This document shows, in pieces, positions 50,939 through 62,244 of a stretch of DNA of 64,000 nucleotides. The notes under the pieces are model-generated. The model saw only the letters and a list, made by a program, of their open reading frames with translations, had not been told where the DNA came from and searched no databases. The DNA comes from Pseudoscleropodium purum. Its lineage: Eukaryota; Streptophyta; Bryopsida; Hypnales; Brachytheciaceae. The translations under genes and the position numbers were made by a program. Every line of letters starts with the position of its first letter. The first letter of the stretch is position 1. Where the stretch lies: assembly GCA_963969395.1 (NCBI GenBank), contig OZ017804.1, positions 14,384,001 through 14,448,000 on the forward strand, written 5' to 3'.

Positions 50939-51500
50939 TTAATTTCCAAAATTAATTAACGAGTTGGGAAAAATCATTATAAAATGCTATTTGGAAGAAT
51001 ATTTTGGGATTGATGTACAAATAAAAGCTGTAGATTTTGACTTCGAGATTTCATCCGTAAGGTTAGATTCACTAGTGCTAATCACCAATATTTTTTTAGA
51101 AAATTTGAAAAGGAAATTTAAAAATTCCTTCTAAATTCAATTATAAACAAAATTTTATCATTTTTTTGAGTAAAACTTGCTGGAATGGATTTGGTAGAGT
51201 TTCTCTTGATATAATAATTTCCTAAGATTTTTGTGTTATTTACATCTATGACCTCATTTTTGCAAATCCAATTTTGAACTAAAATCTATGCAATTTTTGG
51301 CTTGACTCACTTCTACATTTGTAATTTGAGAAAAATATGAATTCTAGTAACACCAAATCCAACCATTGGATAGGACAACACTACTTGGTAAAGTATCTGT
51401 ATAAATTAGATGACTATCATCCAAGCAATAATTAGAGAGAAAATTGAATTTCAATTTGTTTGTCATTCAAAAATTAAACATCAAAGTACTCAAAGGTTAA
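50939..51500 (+). mobile_element. TTAA-flanked non-autonomous element, family P, copy 3
   Basis: Begins TTAA-TTTCCAAAATT and ends TCAAAGG-TTAA, 562 bp. Its termini are more decayed than those of copy 2, but the body aligns with 25839-26417 ('gaattctagtaacaccaaat', 'tggaatggatttg', 'catccaagcaataat'). Confidence 0.75.
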
Positions 51501-51948
51501 CTTAGGTGGAATCAATATAATGTGGTTCACTATACTTTTATATTACCTTGAGTATAGTGCTTTTCACATAAATATCATCCATTTTCATGTACGTTCATTG
51601 AAATTTTATTCATATTTATATAATTTGATCCATCACTATCTAGAATTGCATCTACATTTCATCCCAATGTTGACAATAATTAGACCATGTTCATTGTCGC
51701 AGCTTAAAATTTTGATTTTCTTAGTATGCACCAAAATAGGAATGGAAACTAGCCATTAGGGAACCGGATCCGATTAGGTGGAGAAGGAAAACTCAAAATT
51801 AGCTCAAAACATGAAGTAGTGGGCCTCTTGGATCTAATCCGGTCAGGAGTAACTATCGACGGAAACGGAATGCCACACGGATTAGGTCTAGGACCGGATT
51901 ATGGGTGAACCGGATTCAAGACGACCAAACCGGAAATGGTCCAGAGAC

Positions 51949-51955
51949 TATATAA
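51949..51955 (+). promoter_or_regulatory. TATA box inside the 3.25-kb insertion
   Basis: TATATAA about 153 bases upstream of the ATG at 52108, placed as a core promoter for the internal frame. A second TATATAAA lies at 53918-53925, downstream of the frame. Confidence 0.65.
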
Positions 51956-52107
51956 GGAGGAGCCTTCACTGTTGCACCCCCTTTTAGAAACTCAACCTTG
52001 AGCGCGCGTGGTTGAGTTTTCGCGTTTGTGTGCTGTAGGCTTTGATTCCGGTTGAGATCGGAGAGAGGACGTGCGGCTAGGAGAGATTGAGATAGATTGA
52101 AGTGGGA

Positions 52108-53766
52108 ATGCTGCCGCTACGTAGGTCTAGACCAGCGAGTCCCTCTGGAGGCGAGGTGAAGCTCCGGAAAGTCATTCCGGTTATTCCCTCCACAGAGCCG
52201 GAAAAGTCTCAACTCATGGAGGACCTCACCTCTATGGGTTGCCTAGGGTTTGCCGAGAAACCCTGGGGTTTTAGGGAGGAGAGAATGGTCAAGGAGCTCC
52301 TCGGAAAACTGTCCAACCAGTTTGACAACACCGTGAGAGGAACTCCCATCCGCTGGAACGAGGGAATGTGGAGAGGTGTTTACGGTTTCCGGGCAGGAGG
52401 GTTAGGAATGGCAAACCGGAAGGATGAGTTTGTCCGAGGCAAGTTCCAGGGGGCCGTCAACCCGAAGGACGGATACGCCGTCGAGGATTGCGTGGATGAC
52501 CGATACCGTCGGCTTCTGCAGTTCTTGGTTCCGGTCCTTCACCCGGAAAAGCCGACCAGGGTGACGATCACCCTCGGGAACACCATTTTCGGTGCCCTCA
52601 GTGGTACCCGGAAAGTGGATTGGGCACGGATCATTTCCGATCTCGTGACCCAGCTCGTTAGTAGAGTTGGGAAGAAGAGGGCCAGTCCAGTGTGCCCTTA
52701 CCTCTTCCACCTCTATCGGGAAAACCAAGTCCTCACCGACGCGGAGGAGAAGGTGTGGAGGACTCAAGAAGTCCTCCTGAAGTATGGGGAGTCGGAAACG
52801 GATGACGAGGCCGAGTCCGATTCCGGTTCAGACCGGGAGTCAAGCAAGGAAGAGGAGGAGCCGATGCCGCCCATCAAGCGACAGAAGTTGACGCCTCTCC
52901 ACAAGTGCGGGACGCCTCCCGGTCACGACAGACCGGCCCCGGAAGAGAGACCGGAAGCCGAGAAGACGGTTTCCGGGGAAGACCCGAAAATGCAAGATCC
53001 GTTCAACGGCCTCGTCAACCTCCTCTGCAACATCAGGGCGGATTGGGAGGTCAAGCACAGGACGCTTTCAGCGATCGGAAAGTTGGTAGATGCGCCATCG
53101 GACAGCAAGTTGGCGGAATAGGTGGCGGAGTGCATCACCAATCCGGAAGAGACCCGGAAACAGGAAGCGGAGATCCGCCGGTTGCAGGAGGAGGTGGACA
53201 CCCTGAAGGCAACTCTCTTTGCCTATTGGGAAGACGTGACGGCCACCCGGGAAATGGCGGAGGAAACTCGGAAGATAGCCAAGCAAATCAAGGCCACCCT
53301 GGGAGAGACCGGAACGGCCGCCACCAAAGCGAAACTCTTCGACGAGAAGATCCACGAGGAGAAGAAACTATCCGGTTCCCGGATGGTCCGGATTCTCACC
53401 GACTTTGCTGAGCAGGTGGAGACGGCGATGATGGAGGGACGGAAGGCTGCGGACCGGATTGAGGAAAGCAGCCAGAAGCTGACTGGAGCAACGTGCTCCA
53501 AGGGGATACACCTCTCGGACCTCTCGCTACCGGATTCCTTTCCGGATGCGACCGTTCCGAAGGGTGGGAAGGATTAGACTCCCGAGTCCAAGAAGTCAGC
53601 ACAGACTGAGAATCCGGGCACGAGACCGGATATTACAATCGACCTGGAGTCTTCACCCGGATCTAACCATGCGGAGGGGGAACGGAACCGGAACTTGAGT
53701 GAAGTCTTTGAGGAGCTGGTTCCGGAGAGTGGAAGCCCGACAATAGGATCTAGGGTTGTAGAGTAG
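52108..53766 (+). pseudogene. Element-encoded protein frame interrupted by two in-frame TAG codons
   Basis: From ATG 52108 the frame runs 553 codons to TAG at 53764-53766, with internal stops only at 53119-53121 and 53575-53577, both TAG. The first part (337 residues; IRWNEGMWRGVYGFRAGG, RRLLQFLVPVLHPEKPTRVT, GNTIFGALSGTRKVDW, CPYLFHLYRE) resembles the plant transposon-associated domain found next to retroelement genes in many land plants; this is family resemblance from memory. It is followed by an acidic Ser/Asp/Glu linker with a KRQK-like basic patch. The second part (ITNPEETRKQEAEIRRLQEE onward) is coiled coil, and the third is acidic and short. The start used is the first ATG after the TATA box; six bases upstream lies only a GTG. 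Either a decayed gene (CAG to TAG changes) or stop-codon readthrough would explain it. Confidence 0.7.
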
Positions 53767-54953
53767 ATAGGATTTTGATTTCAGTTAGGAGTAGGAGCAG
53801 ATCCGGATCCGGATCCGGCTCAACAGTATTAGGTCAGACCGGAAGTTAGATTAGGGTGGCGGCGGACCCCCACGAGTTTTCCGCTCCTTTTTGTGCTTTT
53901 AGGGTTTTTACCCTTTGTATATAAATCGGTTCCTGCGATGGGAACTGGGAGTCTTCATTTTGCAAATTTCTTGTACCTTTCTCTTCTCCTCATTGTGTGT
54001 CTCTCTCCAGCACGACAGGATTGTATGATGTGGAGTTAGGATAGTACGAGCCGGTTTGCGAGTGATTTCTCCCCTTGGTGTTTCTTTTCCGATCCTAGGT
54101 GCATGTGAGTAGGTATCTAAGAGTTGGGAGTGAACTTAGTTCCTCAGCACGTCTAGAGTTTGAGATTCCGGGTGAGAAAGCCGTTGTTAGGCTAGGCGGG
54201 TAGGGAGGGATTCCTTAGCTGCGCTAGAACTCCCGGGTGGGAAATCCGGTCGAGTGTCCGATCTCCTGTGAGGTCTTACCGCCTTAGTTGGTAAACGAAA
54301 GAACTTTAGTTGATGTTAGAACGGACGGGTACACTTGTAACCACCTGTCTTCGCACGGATCGAAAGTAGTATCAAGGTCGTTGTAGTATGAGAGGGTCGA
54401 GTGTGGGGTCTTTGTGTGACCTACAACCCGGATTACTATCTGGGTTGTTGTGAAGGACCAAACCGGATCCGGATTAGCTTAGGAGTTTAGGAAGTAGGAC
54501 AGTGGGTCTTCAGCCACTATAAGTCACGGAAGGAGTGGTGGGCCTACCACTCTCAAAATTAAGCGGCGACCCCTCTGATGGTGAAACATAGGCAAAACCA
54601 AACCGGATAGGATTACGGATACATGATGACCATCCGGACCGGATTGGTCAGGATGGATTTCCAAGACCGGAAGTTGTAAGATCCTGGGATTTGGATATTT
54701 GTACAGACCGGATAGTTAGTAGGATCGGAAGAAGGAGTAATCCGGTCTATAGTTATCCGGTGTGGTGGTATTTCTGGTTCTAGATCTAGGACCGGAAAGT
54801 AAGATTGGGATACTGACTGAGCTTAATTGCTTAATAGAGCTAGATACTTCACAGGATCTCGTGGATTCGATCTTTAGAATCACTTAGTTATACTCTAGAG
54901 CAATTTTTGTGAGTATAATGGGGAATTGACCTGCCCTGTGCTGCGACATTCAT

Positions 54954-57900
54954 CTAAATTATATTCAATTATCGGGATGGGTTAAACTATTCAAATTCTT
55001 GGAATCATTGTATTAATTAGAGTTGCTATTTTTATTTTTTTAAATTTGAGGTTTTCTACACCTTAACTCCACTAAAACAATAATATAATTTAAGGTGTAG
55101 AAATTCAACTTTACTTAATACTACAATCTGCTTATGTTTTGCAAGGTGCAAAAACTCAAATCTTTGTATAAATCAAACCAACTCCATTCCTTGAGTATGA
55201 AATATGCAATGCCTTTTTTGCACCCTTGGTGACTAAACTTAAAATATGGATACTTTACACAAAGGAGTTGAACCTACAATAATAAGTTAACACTACACAT
55301 ATATATCCAACTTTAACTATGTCTAATTGTTTTCTTATGCTCACAATTATAAGGTACTTTTGCAAAACCCTCAATCCCTAATGTCTCAAGGCCATTTTTT
55401 TAATCAAAAAACACTCAAAACTACCATTTCTATTGCAAAGAGCAAAACAATATTAAATTTAAAACAATATTTTTATTTTCCAAATCCAACTATAGAATTT
55501 TACACCAAATTATTTTTAAAATGTGTTGAAGAAATTTCAAAACTTTGATCATGTAGATTGAAAGCCATTTGCATGTGAAGTGAAGAAAATAAGTTGTTTG
55601 ACTAGATTTTTGGACTTTGAATCTTCTTACCTTTAATTTTTTGCACTATTGGTTTAGATTTTCTAATTTTTTATGTTGAAGGATTGAATTGAAATTTGAA
55701 GAAAAAATTTCAGAAAAGATATTTGATTTTAAATCTAATGAAAATTGATAAGTAGAAGTAAACATGAGATTAAAGGAAGAAATCATTTTGTTAATTATAG
55801 CTCTAAGATAGAATTGAAGCATACTTAATTCAAATTGCTAAAAAATAAGATTGTCCATAATTTTCTCATCACTAGTTCAAATAAAATGAGTCAAAGCTTC
55901 ACATGTAAAGAAAAACATTATCTTTGAGAAAAAAATTAAAATAAAATAAAAATTGTGATTTTTTTGTGTTACCCCTTGAATTATTTTTTGGACGTAAAGT
56001 AGCATAACTTTTGTTCTCAAACACTGATTGAAAAACAATTACATTCATAGAAAGCCAATGTGATTTCCTATCTTCAACATTTCAAAATTTCAAAAAATCA
56101 TAACAAAATTTGAGGTCACCCAAGCTTACTTTAAAATCCCAAAAAACCTTTATAAAGGCTTTGGGACTTTAAGGGTTAAGACAACATGGTAGCCAAAATC
56201 TCCAAAATTGTGAAGACATATAACTCTTAAACGTGAAGCTTTGACATATGTAATTTGAACCACATGTGTAGCTTTGACTTTCAAACAAAAGCTCTAAAAT
56301 GTGATCTATACATCACATCTATATCTATATAGTTGAAATAGCTGCTATTCTAACCAATTATATTTCAATAAGATTGAAAATAATAATAATTTTTTTATTT
56401 AAGTTTATTATAGATTGATTATTTGTAATTTTCACAAGTTTTTTTTATATCTATATTAGCAAAATATTAATTTCTAATTATGGTGATGTTTTATGATTAT
56501 TTATTTATTCATTCAATATATTTTTAAAAGGCTATTTTTTGAATTGAAAAAACTTCATTTTGAGATTAAACATACTTGTGTTCCTTGACCAATAAAAACT
56601 ATTTGTATAGGGAATTTTAAAAATCTACATTGTGCAAATATAAGAGATGTAATAGAAAAATTTACAAACATGTAGATGAATAAAGAAAAATAAGATTTTG
56701 TGCACTTGAGATATGTTTGGATTCATTCAATTTTTGAAATTTGAGCTCATGCTTGATCCTCTAGTGAATAGTTATATATCAATTTTTTTTTATAATCAAC
56801 ATATTGTATTTTTCTAAAAATTTATATAATTTTTACTTAACATAAATAATAAAACAATACAATATGCCTTGTGTACTTAAACAATACCTACAAAAAGTCA
56901 CTTCCATAGGCTATGCTAGAAGATGCCATTTCTTGAAATACTAGCTTGTTTCTTGAAGGTCATAATACTCAAACTTCTTCATACAGTGTGAGGTAGGTGA
57001 ATGTAGAGCTTTTAGAGCCGTATGCTAGTTCAACTTCAAAATTTTTTAATGTACTCTACAAAGGTTTAAAAATCAAGAAACCACTTATAATAGATTCTAG
57101 TTCCTACTTATCTTTCACAAAAAATTTATAAAAAATATTTTAAAATATTTAGCTTCTCCAAAATTGCAATCATCTAATAAATGCTTTTGTGAAATGAATG
57201 TAAGTCTATTACCTTGGATCTAGAGCCAATTAAAAAAACCCTAAGAATACATCTTTTAAACTTCAGAGTTAAGTTCATACTCAATGCACTTTGAAATTTT
57301 CCTTGCCAAACATAATTCTAATTTTTCACTAGTTTGTAATAAAAACTTGAAATTTTTATTTTTAGAAGCACATTCAAGAATACTTTGAAAAGGTACTAGA
57401 AAATGGAAATTTAAATATTAGACAAAGAAAACAAACCACTTCAAAAGTTCACTAAAAACAAAAACTTATACTTATTTTGCAGATTTTACAAATCCTTGAA
57501 CATATTAAATTAATACAACATTTTTTTGCACTTGCAATGACTAAACTTAAAACATAGATATTTTGTAATACTTTACAAAGCAATTGAGCTTACTATAACA
57601 ATTACATACTACGCCTAAATATCCAATCCTATTTACATCTATTTGTTTTCTATTACTCAAAATTATAATTTTCAAAAATTGATTATAAATGGAATATTTG
57701 GAATTTCAGAAGATTTTTTTATTTAAAAAAATATTGATTTTTAATTATGGTGACATTCTATGATTTTTATTTTTTCGTTTATTCAAGTTATTTCTGAAGG
57801 GACATTTTTTAATTGAAAAAGTTTCTTTTTGAGGTCAAATATACTTGCACCCTTTGAACAAAAGTACCTAAGTATTTACTAGATGTCAAATGACTACAAA

Positions 57901-58180
57901 ACCTCTTTCCCTTGGATGTGCAATCAATACTCTCCGGGATTGCATCCCTTACACCTCAAAGTTAAGATCATCTATTGTCAATGCACTTTGGAATTTGCCC
58001 TACCAATTTTAATTCTAATTCTTCATTGCTTTGTAATTAAAACTTGAAATTCTTATTATAGAAAAGCACATTCAAAAGTACTTCAAATAGGTAGCGTAAG
58101 AAAACTCAAATTTAAGCATTAGATAAAGAAAATTAACTATTTAAGAAGCACATTAAAAAACAAAAATTATAGTAGTAGAT
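54954..58180. repeat. AT-rich region with diverged direct duplications
   Basis: Several segments occur twice in the same orientation: 55225-55350 and 57510-57665 ('gactaaacttaaaa', 'tttgttttct'); 56385-56585 and 57685-57855 ('taattatggtga', 'gattttt'); 57160-57470 and 57890-58165 ('caatgcactttg', 'aaacttgaaat', 'agaagcacatt'). These are remnants of one or more elements inserted or duplicated in tandem. GGG-TTAA at 56172-56178 could be one element end, but its partner is uncertain. The open frame 55327-55548 is not supported. Confidence 0.6.
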
Positions 58181-59283
58181 TTCATTGATACCTTTTAGAC
58201 AAATTTGGACTGCAAAGTGCATTAGTAACTATGATTTACCAACACCACTATGATTTGTCATGTAGTCCTTTTTTGAAGTGGATTATTTTGTTGGTTCAAT
58301 ATTTAAATTTAAGTTTTCTTGTAACTATTCAAAGTCCTTTTGAATGTACTTCCAATGATAAAGGTTTATCATTAGATATTTTGGGAGGGTTTGGAGGGTT
58401 GTTTGGACTTGACCCCAATGCTTCTCCTCCAACAGTCGGGGAACAGTTACTATCAGAATTTTTTTTGAAAATTTTTAAATGCAAAAAAATTGAAAAATTG
58501 AAAAATGAAGTAGCAGTTGCTATACCGCGTCATGCAACTACTGCAAGGTAGTGTATAGAGTTTGGGAACCTAGCTAAATGTAGGGGAATTTACAGCCAAG
58601 GTTTTTTTTTGGCTATTGGGTGCCAAATTGCACTAGAAAAAAATAATTTGGCCAAAAAATGGCAACAAATCTTAAAATTTTTCGCCAGAAAACTTCAAAT
58701 TATATAAAAATCTTAGATGAAATCCCCCTATTGTGGATGAAAATAGAATTATGGACATGTGATATGTATGAATGATATTTTCTATCCAATGTGTGGATGA
58801 ATGTTGAAATTTGGAGCACTGCTATAACATTTTAAATTGCCACTTTGGCACTTCATGAAAAATGAAAAAGAAAACACTGCTTACAGCCCTCCCAACTAGA
58901 GGCTAAAATTTATCTAAAGTGGAGGCATCAATAACCAACCATGCCTAGTATCCAATGAAGAAGGTGAGCTATTTCCAACCTTAGCCGGTTCTGAAGCTTG
59001 AAATTTGATTTTTTTGTCCTTTCTAAGGTTGGAACTAATAAGGCTATGCCACAATAGCTGAAGTGGTGAGTAAGAAAGTACTATCTTGTTTAATCAAAAT
59101 TAAAAGACTTTAGACATTGCTAATGGGTCAAGAGTTCTTTTGCCTCCCAAAATGCACTATAATTTCAAATTTCGGAATAAAAATCTGAAAATTTAGCAAT
59201 CTCCATATTTCTTATTGTTCTAGTGCCCTACACGGGAAAAATATCCACCAATTCATACTAGGCAAAATCTAATCCCAAATTGC
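58181..59283. other. AT-rich intergenic DNA with an unassigned short open frame
   Basis: The frame 58231-58551 (plus, 106 residues) has a hydrophobic start, a glycine-rich stretch (LGGFGGLFGLDPN) and a Lys-rich end. The DNA around 58385-58450 is unusually GC-rich for its surroundings. No family is recognised; it may be a fragment of a captured gene or transposon frame. Confidence 0.35.
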
Positions 59284-60141
59284 TTAACCCTTAAACTGGA
59301 GGCATTCCAAAAATGGATGCGCTTTAGTCAACTTCGATTACAACTTTTAAAATAACTATTTTTGGAATTTGATTTTAACTAAGAAAACAAAGCTTAGCAA
59401 GTTCTGTTTTTATTCCATTTTAAAGTTTTGAGAAATTTCAAAAATTGAAAGAGTTATTGCAATTGAAAGCTCCCTATGTTAAAATCCAAATAACACGATA
59501 TGGGGTGTTTTTTATTCATTTAAAAAAAAATGTATTTTAAATTTGAATTTTAAAATGATATTTCTCATTCCACTCTTCATTTACAGTAAAAATTATAGAT
59601 TATTCTAATATATATTGTAATTGATATAATTTAATTTCCACTTTTAGCTTTGAAAAATCACAATAATTTCAGTTTTCTTTCAAAATTATTGAAAAAATAC
59701 AAAATAAATAGAAATTTTATTTTTCTACTAGCAAAAAATATACATTTTTTATACATCAATTAAATAAAAGGATAAATTTGGTTTGATAGTTGAATTTGAC
59801 ATCATAGTGTTTGATGTGGCCGTTTTGGGTGTAAAAAATAAAATAACCAATCAAAATTTTTTCATGTTAATCTCCATTGCTACTTTTACCTCCTAAGAAA
59901 ATTTCAAATAATTTGGATTATTTTTGCTATTTTTACTCATTTATGTTCATTTTTTGCAACAAAAATGATAACAATTAGAAATTTTCATGAAACAAATTGC
60001 ACTTTCTCAAAGTGATATAGAATTCAAAGTTTCAAGTCGTAAAAATATTAGATTGTTGTTTGAACACAATTAAAAAGGCTAAAATTAACTCAAATAAGAA
60101 GTTTGACCATTTCACAATGGATCAAGTCCTGAAGGGGTTAA
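59284..60141 (-). mobile_element. TTAA-flanked non-autonomous element, family Q, copy 2
   Basis: Bounded by TTAA-CCCTTAAACTGG and CTGAAGGGG-TTAA, 858 bp, and the inverse of 40017-40883. Both termini are intact. No coding capacity. Confidence 0.85.
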
Positions 60142-60979
60142 ATGATCAGTTATTGGTGCCTCCACCTAAATGACAGTTCTAATTAATAAAGCAGTGACAA
60201 GTTAGAGTTCTATTCGAAAGGGCAAATTCTGGAGTTCATTGAGTATTCCGTAATCTTGAGTGAAGTTATTACTTGTTAGCAGGATCAATTGTTTAACGCC
60301 GTTTTGTACTGAACTGGCTGCAATGTCTTCGGGCCCAACAAATGGAGACTCTTCATTCATTGCGCATTCACGCAAGCCTGTGAAGGAATTAAATTACAGT
60401 TCTTCTTATCGATCTTACCTTACGTTAAGCTTAATGCATGTAGCTATATTGCTATATAACTGATTTAGCTATGAGAACTGACGGCTAGTTATCATCGTCC
60501 ATGTGGTTGCCAATTTGCCATGAGTAATGTATGTAAGATATGTATCACTAAGCTTATCTTGGTCTTCCAGGGCTCTCATCTTGTACGTGCAGCTCGCTTC
60601 TGGAATGCATTGTTGCAAATCTGCTGCCGCTTGACTTCTTCATCTCATTGCAAGTTACGTTGGTTCTACTCGTTTGCAACGTTGGTTGTGAAGTTATCGG
60701 AGCTTCTGAAGGTCAGTAACTTGCCGCTACTAGCTTGATCGAATGTATACATGTTGTCCAAGTCAGTTCACAATTACCTCAGTTGCATGCTTTGACTATT
60801 GCCCCAACTGTGACTGGGTTGAGATTACGGAATCTGCGCTTAAGTATGAGTTTGCCATGTTTTACGGTAAGGCCCAAGCAGTATCAGGTTTGCGAGCTAG
60901 TCTCCTTCTATCATATGGAAGCTTCTGTACTATAGTATCAGAAAGTTTTGTAAATGTTCAGAATGAAGGCGTTCTGCAG
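60142..60979 (+). promoter_or_regulatory. 5' flank of BTB paralogue 3
   Basis: Less AT-rich than the neighbouring repeats. It probably contains the promoter and an untranslated exon, with an acceptor TTCTGCAG ending at 60979 directly before the start codon. The open frame continues 79 codons upstream of the ATG, but this part has no counterpart in the other paralogues. Confidence 0.4.
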
Positions 60980-62161
60980 ATGGAGGTGCAGACACTTGGT
61001 GGGGAGCCAGGAAGACGCCAAGATGTGGCCATCATCTTGATACCAAAAGGAGGAAGCAGACGTCAAATGTTAGCTATCATCAATCTTCATCCGCATGTTT
61101 TGAGCACGCACAGCGAGCACTTCAAAAGCTGGTTGAGCGAGAGATGGGATCAACGAGACTCTTCACCGATAACTGAATCAATTGAGTTCGTTCTGGAGGT
61201 CCACGGAGATGTTCAGCATTACTTCGATTGTTTTTCTAACATGTACCCACCATTTGCGAAGAGCTTTAAAAGCGTGGAACATGGTTTGGAGCTTCTGAAA
61301 GTCGCTTCACAGATAGATTTTGGGGGGCTCATGGAGCGCATCTCCTTCTTCTTATCATCCATGTATTGGTCGGCGGAAGAGGAGATTAGGGTCCGAGAGT
61401 ACGCGGCTTCTCCGGACTTTCCTCGCATCCACCTCAAGGATTTGGTGGCCCGGTTGGGGTTGGATGAGAGCGAAGAGGATCGGCAGAACCAATTGTATGT
61501 CTTGGTTAACGGTGTCCTCGAGGCATCAAGTATTCCGAATGAGTTGACATTGCCAGCATTCTTGGAGGCCATTCGATGTGATCTGCCGTCTGAGTATTCC
61601 AGGAAGATCAATGCAGTTCTTAGTCAAGCGACGAAGAAAGTATTTTTCGACATTGAAAGAGACTGCGAGAGATTGCTTGGAACTACTGACAAAGTGAAAT
61701 TCTTAATTTGCAGTTATCACTATGATATTGCAATTACTTTTCGGAAGATCAAAGAAATTAGTTGGATCCTAGAGGCTTTGCTGAAGAGCCAAGTGGCTGA
61801 GGAACTGGTGCAAAGCATTGTGCATTCAGATAAGATTTCGAAATGCATTAGTATATTGATCGAAGAAAAACATGCGCCGGTGTTTTCAAAGCGGGAATTT
61901 GCAGAGCTTGTTCTTTTGATGTACAAGGAGGTGGTCGCTGGACGTCTGGTATTAAAACCGCCAGAACGAATGGCATTGTTGGCCAATTGGCACGCGGTAC
62001 TGAAGTCTTCGTTGGAGGTGGGGACTTTTGAAGCAGCAGCTGCGGACTTGTTTCTGACCTTGCCCTTGAAGCAGCAGGCAGAGTTGATACATTTGCACAA
62101 AGAGAGAGTTTTTGACTGCATCAGCACAAGTTCTTTGGTTTCGGTGCTACACTTGCACTGA
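60980..62161 (+). CDS. BTB/POZ-domain protein, paralogue 3
   Basis: 393 residues from the ATG that aligns with the paralogues (MEVQTLGGEPGRRQDVAI). The BTB fold lies at about residues 10-120 (DVAIILIPKGGS, HPHVLSTHSEHFKSWLSE, YFDCFSNMYPP, LELLKVASQIDFGGL). The helical C-terminal half has EIRVREYAASPDFPRIHLKD, WILEALLKSQVAEELVQ, LLANWH and LTLPLKQQAELIHLHKERV. The last motif is shared with paralogue 1 and not with paralogue 2. About 20 extra residues (around KVKFLICSYHYDI) precede the WILEALL helix. It lies on the opposite strand and 11 kb from the tandem pair. A possible 5' intron ends immediately before the ATG. Confidence 0.9.
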   Translation: MEVQTLGGEPGRRQDVAIILIPKGGSRRQMLAIINLHPHVLSTHSEHFKSWLSERWDQRDSSPITESIEFVLEVHGDVQHYFDCFSNMYPPFAKSFKSVEHGLELLKVASQIDFGGLMERISFFLSSMYWSAEEEIRVREYAASPDFPRIHLKDLVARLGLDESEEDRQNQLYVLVNGVLEASSIPNELTLPAFLEAIRCDLPSEYSRKINAVLSQATKKVFFDIERDCERLLGTTDKVKFLICSYHYDIAITFRKIKEISWILEALLKSQVAEELVQSIVHSDKISKCISILIEEKHAPVFSKREFAELVLLMYKEVVAGRLVLKPPERMALLANWHAVLKSSLEVGTFEAAAADLFLTLPLKQQAELIHLHKERVFDCISTSSLVSVLHLH

Positions 62162-62244
62162 GAACTTGGGGTGCTAGTAATCTGCGTGGGAATTGTACTC
62201 CTCTCTCTTCAAATCCGAGGCTATTGATCCAGTTCTTCGAGGAT

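Larger units (their letters stand above)
51695..54948 (+). mobile_element. 3.25-kb insertion with TG...CA ends, possible LTR-type element
   Basis: The ends are TGTCGCAGC and GCTGCGACA, a perfect 9-bp inverted repeat beginning TG and ending CA. They are flanked by the 5-bp direct repeat TTCAT (51690-51694 and 54949-54953). TG...CA ends with a 5-bp target duplication are typical of LTR retroelements. No second internal end (TGTCGCAGC) or direct terminal repeat was found, so this would be a solo LTR of unusual length carrying an open frame, or another kind of element. It is GC-richer than the flanks and dense in CCGGA/TCCGG. It has TATA boxes at 51949 and 53918 and one long interrupted frame. 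Confidence 0.75.

Noticed and set aside
52905..53411. 168-residue plus-strand frame inside the 3.25-kb insertion
   Set aside because: It is another frame of the CCGG-rich region, Arg/Gly-rich by composition; the 52108 frame has the protein-like text.
51695..54948. Complete LTR retrotransposon with two LTRs
   Set aside because: No second copy of the end motifs and no direct terminal repeat, reverse transcriptase or integrase could be found inside.
54954..56178. A further TTAA-type element ending GGG-TTAA at 56172-56178
   Set aside because: The end looks right but no convincing partner terminus was identified, so it was not called as an element.
60743..60979. 79-residue N-terminal extension of BTB paralogue 3
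   Set aside because: No counterpart in the two paralogues, and a splice acceptor lies directly before the aligned ATG.
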